A DNA stretch of 6,188 bases from Nitrospirota bacterium (GTDB taxonomy: Bacteria > Nitrospirota > UBA9217), in the NCBI GenBank assembly GCA_021788515.1, contig JAJYKN010000091.1, positions 1 to 6,188 of the forward strand. The letters run 5' to 3'. The notes below the pieces were generated by a model. It worked only from the letters and a program-made list of their open reading frames with translations. It was not told where the DNA came from and made no database searches. Both the position numbers and the translations under genes were made by a program. Position 1 is the first letter of the stretch. Every line of letters begins with the position of its first letter. Positions 1 to 5,257 of this stretch are shown in pieces.

Positions 1-190
1 GGATCAGCTGGAGGGAACGGAAAACCGGATCGCCGTAGAGCGCATGCGGTACAACGACTATGTACAGGCCCTGAACACCTACCGGAGAACGGTGTTCGGA
101 AGGTTCATCTCTTCCCTCGCCGGAGTCGGCGAAGCCCAGTACTACGAAATTCCGCAGGCTGAGAAGGCAGTGCCGAAAGTGAAGTTCTAA
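1..190 (+). CDS. lemA: LemA family protein, 3' end (partial)
   Basis: The reading frame starting at base 2 is open from the window edge to TAA at 188-190 and gives 62 residues. The residues ENRIAVERMRYND, then ALNTYRRTVFGRF, then GEAQYYEIP are the hallmark C-terminal part of LemA proteins: the end of the long helical bundle and the conserved Y-N-x-x-V/A-x-x-Y-N/R and F-P/Y-x-x-P-like tail. LemA proteins are membrane-anchored by one N-terminal helix with a helical domain outside or in the periplasm; their biochemical role is not established. The anchor and start lie outside the window. The gene converges on the AhpF-like reductase, with only 30 bases between the two stop codons. Identification is by motif recall and is fairly secure. 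Confidence 0.9.
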   Translation, partial: DQLEGTENRIAVERMRYNDYVQALNTYRRTVFGRFISSLAGVGEAQYYEIPQAEKAVPKVKF

Positions 191-209
191 GGACGGGTGT
201 GAAGAAGCG

Positions 210-253
210 AGCGGCAGTGTTTATGCGACCCGCATGGCCTCTGCCGCTTTCTC
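210..253 (+). terminator. possible terminator between convergent lemA and reductase genes
   Basis: AGCGGCAG (210-217) pairs perfectly with CTGCCGCT (241-248). Inside that stem is a second small hairpin, ATGCG-acc-CGCAT, at 223-235. On the plus strand the stem is followed only by TTTCTC, a weak T-tract. It begins 20 bases after the lemA stop and runs into the last codons of the convergent reductase gene, so it could end lemA transcription and partly serve the other strand. The structure is clear; the terminator function is inferred. Confidence 0.4.
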
Positions 254-1870
254 AAGTGTGACCCAGGTCCTGCTCGTCAGGTCCTCGAAAGCCGTCATCG
301 CGGCGATGGACCCGTGCGATACGGCGACCACGATCTGCTTCGGGGCCCCGGTAATGTCGCCCGCCGCATAGACGTTCGGGAGCGACGTCCGCATGGTGGC
401 CAGGTCGGTCTTGATGTAGCCCTGGTCGTCCAGTTCGAGGCCGAGCTGCTTTGCGAGTTCGTTGTTCGGGACATAGCCGATCGCGACAAACACACCCTCT
501 ACGGGCAAATCTGTCGCCTTCCCCGTTTTCTTGTCCTCGACTTTTATCGCCTTTACGATCTTGTCGCCCGAGATCTCCTTCACCTCGCTGTTCCACAAGG
601 CCGTGATGCCCGCCTGTCGGAAGCTCTCCTGCAGCCTCGACTCCGCCCGGAGCGCGTCCCGCCGGTGGATAAGGGTCACGTCGGCGCCGAGGTTATGAAG
701 ATAAAGCGCGTCAGTGATCGCGGTGTTGCCGCCGCCCACAACAACCACTCGCTTGTTGTCCTTGAAAAAATATCCATCGCACGTGGCGCAATAGCTCACG
801 CCCCTGCCGTAAAATTTCTGGGCTCCTGCTGCCTCGAGCGCCCGGTTGGCCACACCCGTGGCAATGATCAGTCCCTTCGTCCAGTAGATGGCATGGTTCG
901 TCTTGATCTGGATCCTGCTGTCCTTGCGGTCCTTCTCCACTTCCGTCACGAACTCGCCCACATGGATCTCGCAATACTGGGCGGCCTGCTGCGCGATGAG
1001 GTCCACGAGGCTCTTCCCGCCGATGCGCATGAAGCCCGGATAATTCTCCACCACCGGCGTGATCGTCACCTGTCCGCCGAGGTTGCCCTTCTCTATGACG
1101 ATGCTGTTCAGCCCCGCGCGCACGCCGTAAATTGCCGCCGTAAGACCGGCGGGTCCGCCTCCGACAATGACCAGGTCCTTCTCGACCGGCTCGCCCGAGA
1201 TCTGGGTTGACGCGACCTGCGGCTCCTTGAGCGTTAAGAGCGTTTCCGTAAACATCGGTTCCGGCTGGAGGCCCGCTCCGGTAAACGTCCCGTTCATGAA
1301 CGTCTGCGGCACGGCCAAAGAGCCGAGAGTCTCTGCGAGGTCCGAGTTCTCGTAGATCTCGACAGCCTCGGCCGAAACCAAATCGGGCTTCACAATCGCC
1401 GCGGAGAACGCGGACAAGACCTGCTGCGGACAGTACGGACAGGTCGGGCTCACAAAAACCTGAATGTCCCGCTTGTCCCGGAGATCGTTGGTCATTTTTT
1501 TTACCGTGTCTTCCGTCAAAAGCGCTTTGCCCGTGGACGCCATCATGATGGCGATCAGGAAAGAGCGGCCCTCTTCGCCGAGGGGCGCGCCGGTATAGCG
1601 TATGCGGTATTTGTCAGGCGCGATGAGGACCGACGGCGAGCGGGTGACGTTTCGCTTGGCTGCCTGAGCATCTCCCACGGTGTGGAACGATACCTTCAGC
1701 TTGCCGGATAATTCGGCGAGCGCCTTGACGAGCGACACCGCGGCCTCGTTGAACTGGTCATTCTTTCCTTTCTGGGTGTAGACTTCCAGAAGGACGTCAT
1801 CTTTGAGAGATTCCAAAAACGATTCCTTGATCGCCTTTTTTACATCGTCGGGGATGATTTCTTGTGCCAT
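221..1870 (-). CDS. AhpF-like disulfide reductase: tandem thioredoxin-fold domain fused to thioredoxin reductase
   Basis: 549 residues in two modules. Residues about 15-215 form an AhpF/PDO-type double thioredoxin fold with redox motif CPYC (C144, C147) and a cis-proline loop AVPQT near P188. Residues about 232-549 form a thioredoxin reductase: FAD motif GGGPAG (237-242), redox motif CATC (C361, C364), NADPH motif GGGNTA (379-384) with HRRDALRA (402-409), and C-terminal FAD motif YAAGDITGAPKQ (501-512). The 217-residue spacing between CxxC pairs is close to that of E. coli AhpF. Electrons would pass from NADPH through FAD to C361/C364, then to C144/C147, then to a partner protein. AhpF normally serves AhpC, but no ahpC is visible here, so the substrate is open. 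The start is supported by GAGGT five bases upstream. It is the last gene of the minus-strand redox cluster. NCBI-style names could be 'FAD-dependent oxidoreductase' or 'thioredoxin reductase'. Confidence 0.93.
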   Translation of the reverse strand: MAQEIIPDDVKKAIKESFLESLKDDVLLEVYTQKGKNDQFNEAAVSLVKALAELSGKLKVSFHTVGDAQAAKRNVTRSPSVLIAPDKYRIRYTGAPLGEEGRSFLIAIMMASTGKALLTEDTVKKMTNDLRDKRDIQVFVSPTCPYCPQQVLSAFSAAIVKPDLVSAEAVEIYENSDLAETLGSLAVPQTFMNGTFTGAGLQPEPMFTETLLTLKEPQVASTQISGEPVEKDLVIVGGGPAGLTAAIYGVRAGLNSIVIEKGNLGGQVTITPVVENYPGFMRIGGKSLVDLIAQQAAQYCEIHVGEFVTEVEKDRKDSRIQIKTNHAIYWTKGLIIATGVANRALEAAGAQKFYGRGVSYCATCDGYFFKDNKRVVVVGGGNTAITDALYLHNLGADVTLIHRRDALRAESRLQESFRQAGITALWNSEVKEISGDKIVKAIKVEDKKTGKATDLPVEGVFVAIGYVPNNELAKQLGLELDDQGYIKTDLATMRTSLPNVYAAGDITGAPKQIVVAVSHGSIAAMTAFEDLTSRTWVTLEKAAEAMRVA

Positions 1871-1902
1871 GGATTACCTCACGCAGAGCCACCAGAGCCA
1901 GA

Positions 1903-1986
<84 letters not shown>

Positions 1987-1987
1987 T

Positions 1988-2545
1988 TCACTTGATCCTC
2001 TTCGATATCGCCTTGAATTCCTCCGTGCCCGCCACTTTGAGCAGCTGGAACAGCACGGTCTCGGTGCAGGTCACGACAGCGCCCGCCTCACGCATGAATT
2101 CGATCCCGGTCTTCCAGTTCTCCTTGGTGCGGGAACACACCGCGTCCTGAACCACATGAACGTTGATGCCGCCTTTGAGAAGCCCGATGCAGGTCTGGAG
2201 CACGCAAATATGCGTCTCCATGCCCGTAAGAAGAACGTTGCTCGTGTTGTGCTCCTTCAGCTCCTCCAGGAACGACGGCTGGCCGCAGCAGTCGAAGGTC
2301 ATCTTTTCGACGGGCCGGTAAAAGGGCAACGCGTCCCGCAAATCGTGCACCGTCGTGCCGAGCCCCTTGGGATACTGCTCGGTAACCATGACCGGCAGGC
2401 GGATCATCTTGGCCAGTTCGATCAGGTGCTGGTTGTTTTTTACAACCTTATCCTTCTCCTTCATTACCGTCGCAAGCTTCTCCTGGATGTCCACGATCAG
2501 GAGAACCGTGTCTTGTCTGTCGATGAAAAATTTGTCCAGCGTCAT
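1988..2545 (-). CDS. isochorismatase-family cysteine hydrolase
   Basis: 185 residues, the usual size for small isochorismatase-fold (YcaC/nicotinamidase-like) hydrolases. The family catalytic triad is visible: D19 in LLIVDIQEK, K81 in PVEKMTFD, and C114 in the nucleophile loop GMETHICV, with the preceding LLTG strand typical of the superfamily. Members hydrolyse isochorismate, nicotinamide or other amides through a cysteine thioester; the substrate here cannot be told from sequence. The frame is open further upstream to a GTG at 2608, but the family starts close to the first beta strand, so ATG at 2545 (MTLDKFFIDR) is preferred. A GGGGAG lies about 12 bases upstream, rather far for a Shine-Dalgarno. 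It sits between the UGA-containing selenoprotein gene and the AhpF-like reductase on the same strand, probably one transcript. Confidence 0.92.
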   Translation of the reverse strand: MTLDKFFIDRQDTVLLIVDIQEKLATVMKEKDKVVKNNQHLIELAKMIRLPVMVTEQYPKGLGTTVHDLRDALPFYRPVEKMTFDCCGQPSFLEELKEHNTSNVLLTGMETHICVLQTCIGLLKGGINVHVVQDAVCSRTKENWKTGIEFMREAGAVVTCTETVLFQLLKVAGTEEFKAISKRIK

Positions 2546-2633
2546 AATGCCGTTCTTCTCCCCGTAATAGATGATTATTTCTTCCTGCATGCGCTCTGCG
2601 CCGCACACTCCGAAATTCCTATTTTTTCTTGAG

Positions 2634-2648
2634 CCGGCAGCCTGCCGG
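2634..2648. repeat. short perfect inverted repeat between two genes
   Basis: CCGGCA and TGCCGG with a three-base centre make a 6-bp hairpin in the 115-base gap between the selenoprotein gene and the hydrolase. On the minus strand it is followed by CTCAAGAAAAAA rather than a T-tract, so it does not look like an intrinsic terminator for the cluster. It could be an mRNA processing or stability hairpin. Confidence 0.4.
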
Positions 2649-2660
2649 ACATTACACTCC

Positions 2661-2870
2661 TCATGCTCCGCCTTCGTAGCCGATCGTCACCTTGTCCTTT
2701 TCCACGATCACGGGCACTTTCCGCGCGCCTTTCGAAAACTTCAGCATCTCCTCGAGCTTTGCGCTGTCTGCCTTGACATCGTAGTAAAGGGCACTGCTGC
2801 CATAGACCGACCTGGCCTTTTCGGTATGCGGTCAGCCCGCCTTTCCGAAAATAAGAACTTTCCCTCCCAT
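2661..2870 (-). CDS. UXX-star-type glutaredoxin-like selenoprotein with in-frame UGA (Sec13)
   Basis: Reading through the TGA at 2834-2832 as selenocysteine gives 69 residues from ATG 2870 to TGA 2663-2661. It starts MGGKVLIFGKAG-U-PHT, continues with a helix (EKARSVY), a second strand (LYYDVKADS), a helix (KLEEMLKFSKGARK), the cis-proline strand VPVIVEKDK (P53) and the tail VTIGYEGGA. This is a minimal thioredoxin/glutaredoxin fold with Sec13 where a redox Cys would sit (U-P-H-T), and it matches my recollection of the small UXX-star (seleno)protein family. The continuous fold on both sides of the TGA argues against a pseudogene. AGAGGG ends about six bases before ATG. A SECIS-like hairpin follows the UGA. 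It is first in the redox cluster and could be reduced by the AhpF-like protein; that is inference. Standard gene calling misses or splits it. Confidence 0.85.
2800..2834 (-). promoter_or_regulatory. candidate bacterial SECIS element beginning at the Sec UGA
   Basis: Immediately after the UGA, minus-strand bases 2818-2814 (AGGCC) pair with 2808-2804 (GGUCU, one G-U pair) around the five-base loop AGGUC (2813-2809). CC at 2824-2823 can pair with GG at 2801-2800 as a lower stem across an internal loop. The apical loop begins 18 bases after the UGA, within the 16-37 base spacing reported for bacterial SECIS elements, and it carries the G-G-U seen in the E. coli fdhF SECIS loop. Such a hairpin recruits SelB with Sec-tRNA. 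Folding was done by eye. Confidence 0.65.
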
Positions 2871-2902
2871 AGCGGCCCTCTTGTGAAAAATGACTCAACT
2901 TT

Positions 2903-2930
2903 CTTATATAATATCATGTTGCACAATCAA
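2903..2930 (-). promoter_or_regulatory. putative sigma70-type promoter for the redox cluster
   Basis: On the minus strand TTGATT (2930-2925) and TATAAG (2908-2903) are separated by 16 bases in a locally AT-rich stretch. Transcription would start near 2896, giving a leader of about 26 bases before the selenoprotein ATG at 2870. Position fits; the hexamers are only moderate matches. Confidence 0.45.
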
Positions 2931-3138
2931 AAGTAAGTGTTTGAAATTGAACCCGTGCAGGCCGTCCAATCATCGTTCCAGGAGGAGTCGATCAGGTACT
3001 TTCGTTGCACTGTTCAACACTCATCCCTGTTCATCCTTCGACAGGCTCAGGACGAACGGAGGCAACATCGAAATGACTGACTTTTATCCGTTCGTGGTGA
3101 GCTTGTCGAACCACTCAAAACACTTTCTCAACAGTCCG
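2931..3138. other. non-coding spacer upstream of the redox cluster
   Basis: No frame in this stretch gives a convincing protein on either strand. Together with the promoter region just before it, it separates the selenoprotein gene from the end of the 109-aa Cys-rich gene. Its only recognisable content is the REP-like inverted pair listed separately; the open frame running through on the plus strand (from 2890) has no family-like residues. Confidence 0.6.
3037..3110. repeat. REP-like inverted repeat pair
   Basis: A 24-base unit at 3037-3060 (beginning TTCGACAGGCTCAGGACGAA) recurs inverted at 3087-3110 (ending GTGAGCTTGTCGAA), with 21 of 24 positions complementary and a 26-base spacer. The unit TTCGACA-x-GCTCA-xx-ACGAACGG is a familiar dispersed intergenic palindrome in many bacterial genomes, and paired head-to-head units are the usual layout of REP/BIME elements mobilised by REP-associated tyrosine transposases. 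No transposase is in the window. The pair could form a long hairpin in RNA or DNA. Confidence 0.85.
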
Positions 3139-3468
3139 TTAGGTTATTTCGTCAATTTGGATCTGTCCGGACATAATGAGACGGGACAGGATTACGAACC
3201 CGCCGCACGGCCGGGACATACGGTTCTCCATAAAGTCGCAATCGCGCTCATGAAAATCGCATGCGCTGCACATCTTCTCGATGATTTTTTCAATTGTCTC
3301 CAGGTCGGGTTCCGTTCCCGCCCCCACGGGAAGAATCGGCCTGCCTGCATGCAGCAGCCGATCAATAACCACGGCGCCACGGCACAACAGCTCCTCGTTT
3401 TTGCCGGGTTTGTAGTAAGAACAGGAGGGAGAGCAAAGTTGTTTAACAATCCGTTGATTTTTTTTCAT
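3139..3468 (-). CDS. Cys-rich conserved-type protein of unknown function
   Basis: 109 residues with seven cysteines in a patterned layout: C12 and C16 (LCSPSCSYYKPGKNEEL), C29 (LLCRGA), C67 and C70 with C77 (MCSACDFHERDCDF), and C88 (RPCGGF). There is no signal peptide and no membrane segment. The CxxxC and CxxC-x6-C clusters suggest a bound metal or Fe-S cluster, but I do not recognise a named family and assign no function. The start ATG at 3468 has no Shine-Dalgarno: the upstream bases are C-rich (CTTCCCCCAACG). A -10-like TATACT lies only 10 bases upstream of ATG. It is divergent from the radical SAM gene, 49 bases away, and could belong to the same function. It is probably real because of its Cys pattern and a frame free of stops; overlapping minus-frame 3192-3449 looks like a shadow. 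Confidence 0.72.
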   Translation of the reverse strand: MKKNQRIVKQLCSPSCSYYKPGKNEELLCRGAVVIDRLLHAGRPILPVGAGTEPDLETIEKIIEKMCSACDFHERDCDFMENRMSRPCGGFVILSRLIMSGQIQIDEIT

Positions 3469-3478
3469 CGTTGGGGGA

Positions 3479-3511
3479 AGTATAACAAAAATTGAGAGGC
3501 AGTGCTATAAT
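3479..3511. promoter_or_regulatory. compact divergent promoter region, two -10 elements
   Basis: On the plus strand a perfect TATAAT (3506-3511) ends six bases before the radical SAM ATG at 3518. On the minus strand TATACT (3484-3479) ends 10 bases before the Cys-rich gene ATG at 3468. Neither gene has a Shine-Dalgarno, and the expected starts of transcription fall at or within a few bases of each ATG. No good -35 hexamer is seen for either. This suggests leaderless or near-leaderless mRNAs; it is an inference from spacing. Confidence 0.45.
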
Positions 3512-3517
3512 ACGTTC

Positions 3518-4648
3518 ATGAGTTACTATCTTGCTCGTCGTGCTGTTCTCAAATGGCTTGAGACGCCGTCTATTTACCAGATTGCCAATGACGAGTTGTA
3601 CGAATTGGACAACGACTCTTTCCGGTTTCTGAAGGACTGCGCTGGGGAGCAGGGATGCCCGTCGCGGGACAGCGCCTTTACTGATTACTGCGTGGAAGAA
3701 GGCTTGCTCACGAATGAAACAGCGTTCGTACGACGCCCTCTTCTGAAGCAGTCGCCCAGTCCGTCTCTGAGATACCTGGAACTCCAGATTACCGACGCCT
3801 GCAATCTCCGTTGCAGGCACTGCTATATCGACACGGCGACTCCCCGTGAACTGCCTTTAGGGCAGATTGAGTCCCTGCTGAAGGAATTCGAGGACATGCA
3901 GGGTCTTCGCGTTCTTATCACCGGAGGCGAGCCTCTCCTGCACTCGCGGTTTCAGGAGATTAATGAAATGCTTCCTGATTTCTTTCTCAGGAAGGTCCTG
4001 TTCACGAACGGTGTGCTTCTGCGCAAAGACACGATTAACTCCTTGAAGGTCGACGAGATCCAGGTGAGCATCGACGGCCTCGAAAAGGCGCACGACGCGA
4101 TCCGGGGCAGCGGCAATTTTACGCGGGCGCTGGATGCGGTAAAGCTGGCTCTTGATGCAGGTTTTGCCGTATCAATCTCCACCATGGTGCATCGGGCCAA
4201 TCTCGGGGATTTCGACGCCATGGAACGGCTCTTCCAAAACATGGGGATTAAGGACTGGACCGTGGACGTTCCGAGCGTGATCGGGAGACTGAAGGACAAT
4301 GTGGAACTGCAGGTAGGCCCGCGTGAAGGCGGCAGATATCTGGGATACGGCTACGGAGGGGGGCTGCATTCCGCTGCCCAGGGGTTCGGCTGCGGTTACC
4401 ACCTCATGTCCGTCCTGGCTGACGGCAGCATGGCCAAATGCACGTTCTATCGCGACCAGCCTGTCGGTTCGGCGAAAGAGGGGCTTGCTGAAGCATGGAA
4501 AAAAATTCAACCTGTCAGGCTCAAGAACCTTTCGTGCAATTGTGAGTATATCGATGTGTGTCGGGGCGGATGCCGGTACCGAGCGGAACTGTTAAAAGGG
4601 AAAGGTGGAAAAGATCCTTACCGCTGCACGCTCTATGGTATAATTTAG
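3518..4648 (+). CDS. radical SAM/SPASM domain protein with PqqD-like N-terminus (candidate RiPP maturase)
   Basis: 376 residues. Residues about 8-75 (LKWLETPSIYQIANDELYELDNDSF and onward) resemble the small winged-helix PqqD/RRE-type domain that binds precursor peptides. The radical SAM core follows: cluster motif CNLRCRHC (C95, C99, C102), GGEP (136-139), and later strands QVSIDG (182-187). The C-terminal SPASM region has C292 (GFGCGYH), C308 (GSMAKC), then C340, C342, C348, C352 and C370, enough to hold auxiliary Fe-S clusters; the usual CxxC of the SPASM signature is CxC here. Such enzymes make thioether or other carbon-linked crosslinks in ribosomal peptides, or modify cofactors. A 20-residue Cys-rich peptide gene follows 98 bases downstream on the same strand, which favours peptide maturation. 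The start has no Shine-Dalgarno; TATAAT ends six bases before ATG. Confidence 0.92.
   Translation: MSYYLARRAVLKWLETPSIYQIANDELYELDNDSFRFLKDCAGEQGCPSRDSAFTDYCVEEGLLTNETAFVRRPLLKQSPSPSLRYLELQITDACNLRCRHCYIDTATPRELPLGQIESLLKEFEDMQGLRVLITGGEPLLHSRFQEINEMLPDFFLRKVLFTNGVLLRKDTINSLKVDEIQVSIDGLEKAHDAIRGSGNFTRALDAVKLALDAGFAVSISTMVHRANLGDFDAMERLFQNMGIKDWTVDVPSVIGRLKDNVELQVGPREGGRYLGYGYGGGLHSAAQGFGCGYHLMSVLADGSMAKCTFYRDQPVGSAKEGLAEAWKKIQPVRLKNLSCNCEYIDVCRGGCRYRAELLKGKGGKDPYRCTLYGII
4616..4644 (+). promoter_or_regulatory. extended -10 promoter inside the 3' end of the radical SAM gene
   Basis: TGGTATAAT at 4636-4644 is an exact extended -10 element (TGnTATAAT) formed by the last codons of the radical SAM gene. 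The region 16-17 bases upstream (about 4616-4622, CTTACC) is a poor -35, which extended -10 promoters tolerate. Transcription from about 4651 to the terminator ending near 4874 would give a message of roughly 220 bases holding only the small peptide gene. Confidence 0.5.
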
Positions 4649-4733
4649 GCAATGGATTTGCCCCTTCCTCATTAATTTAATTAATTTACCTGCAAGAGTT
4701 TGTGCGGGTGCAGTCGAACGACAGAATGAAAGA

Positions 4734-4740
4734 AAGGAGG
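4734..4740 (+). promoter_or_regulatory. near-consensus ribosome binding site of the small peptide gene
   Basis: AAGGAGG lies six bases before the ATG at 4747. It fixes the start: an in-frame ATG at 4726 would place this site inside the coding region. It is as good as any ribosome binding site in the window, while the upstream radical SAM gene has none. Confidence 0.85.
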
Positions 4741-4746
4741 TTTCCC

Positions 4747-4809
4747 ATGACCATCAAAAAAGTGACGAAAAAAACCGCCTTGACCTGCAAATGCAAAAGT
4801 TCCTGCTAA
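4747..4809 (+). CDS. 20-residue Cys-rich peptide, candidate RiPP precursor
   Basis: ATG 4747 to TAA 4809 encodes MTIKKVTKKTAL followed by TCKCKSSC. The N-terminal half is short, lysine-rich and free of Cys, like a minimal leader; the last seven residues carry three cysteines (C14, C16, C20) and end the protein, like a core. It follows a radical SAM/SPASM gene by 98 bases on the same strand and has a near-ideal Shine-Dalgarno, a possible own promoter and a strong terminator 31 bases downstream. Cys-rich C-termini beside such enzymes are typical of sactipeptide/ranthipeptide-like systems, where Cys sulfur is linked to a backbone or side-chain carbon. I do not recognise a named precursor family, and 20 residues is very short. 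A Cys-codon attenuator leader is unlikely because the next gene is on the other strand. Confidence 0.72.
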   Translation: MTIKKVTKKTALTCKCKSSC

Positions 4810-4839
4810 GACCTCTTTCGGCAAAACGATGAAAAAGCC

Positions 4840-4874
4840 AGGGCCCGGCAATTCTGCCGGGCCCTTTATTTTTT
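4840..4874 (+). terminator. strong intrinsic terminator, possibly bidirectional
   Basis: GGGCCCGGCA (4841-4850) pairs perfectly with TGCCGGGCCC (4855-4864) around the loop ATTC, with A4840-T4865 as an added pair, followed by TTTATTTTTT. This ends the radical SAM/peptide unit. On the minus strand the stem is followed by TGGCTTTTT, so it could also stop transcription of the minus-strand gene ending at 4895. Confidence 0.93.
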
Positions 4875-4894
4875 CCGGAGAGTTCTCTTTCCGG

Positions 4895-5173
4895 CTATGC
4901 GGCCTGCTCCCGCCCAAACACTTCCCTCAATTCGAAATTCTTGATGAACTGCGCAACCTGGATTCCCAGATAGACGCACTTGATGCCGTTCATGCACTCG
5001 TCTGCGTCCTGTTTTTCAAGGTGCGTGGTCAAAAGCGACTCCCCGCGCTTTAAAGTTACAATGTATGTGTTCTTTCGCTCGTCAAAATCGAGGTCAACGG
5101 AAAACTTGTGTTGCGCGATTTCAGGATACATTTCCACAATCTTCTCTTTTAATGCATCGTGCGTATATTCCAT
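4895..5173 (-). CDS. conserved-type 92-residue protein of unknown function
   Basis: 92 residues starting MEYTHDALKEKIVEMYPEI. An amphipathic helix is followed by two strand-like stretches (FSVDLDFDERKN, TYIVTLKRGES), the segment LTTHLEKQDADECM, and a C-terminal helix (LGIQVAQFIKNFELREVF). Two cysteines (C60, C66) flank MNGIK. There is no signal peptide or membrane helix, so it is probably a small cytoplasmic alpha/beta protein. I recall similar short proteins in Nitrospirota and Desulfobacterota but cannot name a family. The start is well supported by GGGAGG five bases upstream of ATG 5173. It lies 84 bases downstream of the rubrerythrin-like gene on the same strand and may be co-transcribed, which gives only weak support for a redox or stress role. 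Confidence 0.8.
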   Translation of the reverse strand: MEYTHDALKEKIVEMYPEIAQHKFSVDLDFDERKNTYIVTLKRGESLLTTHLEKQDADECMNGIKCVYLGIQVAQFIKNFELREVFGREQAA

Positions 5174-5209
5174 AGCAGCCTCCCTGCGGACTTCAGCGTC
5201 CCGACAGAA

Positions 5210-5252
5210 ACCGGGTTTTCATTCCGATATCCGCATTCCACAATCCGAAATT
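5210..5252. repeat. degenerate short repeat in intergenic gap
   Basis: The gap between the two minus-strand genes contains near-tandem steps of 7-8 bases: ATTCCGAT, ATCCGC, ATTCCACA, ATCCGAAA. It resembles low-complexity dispersed intergenic elements seen in related genomes, but copies are imperfect and nothing else in the window matches them. I see no promoter or hairpin here. Confidence 0.3.
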
Positions 5253-5257
5253 GGACC

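Noticed and set aside
314..1210. Long plus-strand open frame of 298 codons
   Set aside because: It is antisense to the AhpF-like reductase, whose motifs are unmistakable; its own translation has no family features.
2546..2608. Upstream GTG start at 2608 for the isochorismatase-family gene
   Set aside because: The extra 21 residues precede the normal family start and show no family features; ATG 2545 fits better, although its Shine-Dalgarno spacing is long.
2634..2648. Intrinsic terminator between selenoprotein and hydrolase genes
   Set aside because: The hairpin is followed by an A-run, not a T-run, in the direction of transcription.
2652..2663. Second Sec at the terminal UGA (read-through would add U-G-V before TAA)
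   Set aside because: The fold is already complete at GYEGGA and no second SECIS-like hairpin stands out; treated as the true stop.
2661..2870. Reading the selenoprotein region as a pseudogene with a nonsense mutation
   Set aside because: The fold is intact on both sides, the TGA sits exactly at the redox-active position, and a SECIS-like hairpin follows.
2575..2898. Minus-strand 107-codon frame covering the selenoprotein region
   Set aside because: Low-complexity Arg/Gln-rich translation in a shifted frame; the frame with the UGA gives a proper thioredoxin-like fold.
4747..4874. Peptide plus terminator as a Cys-codon transcription attenuator
   Set aside because: The arrangement looks similar, but no plus-strand gene lies downstream for it to regulate within the window; the next gene is on the minus strand.
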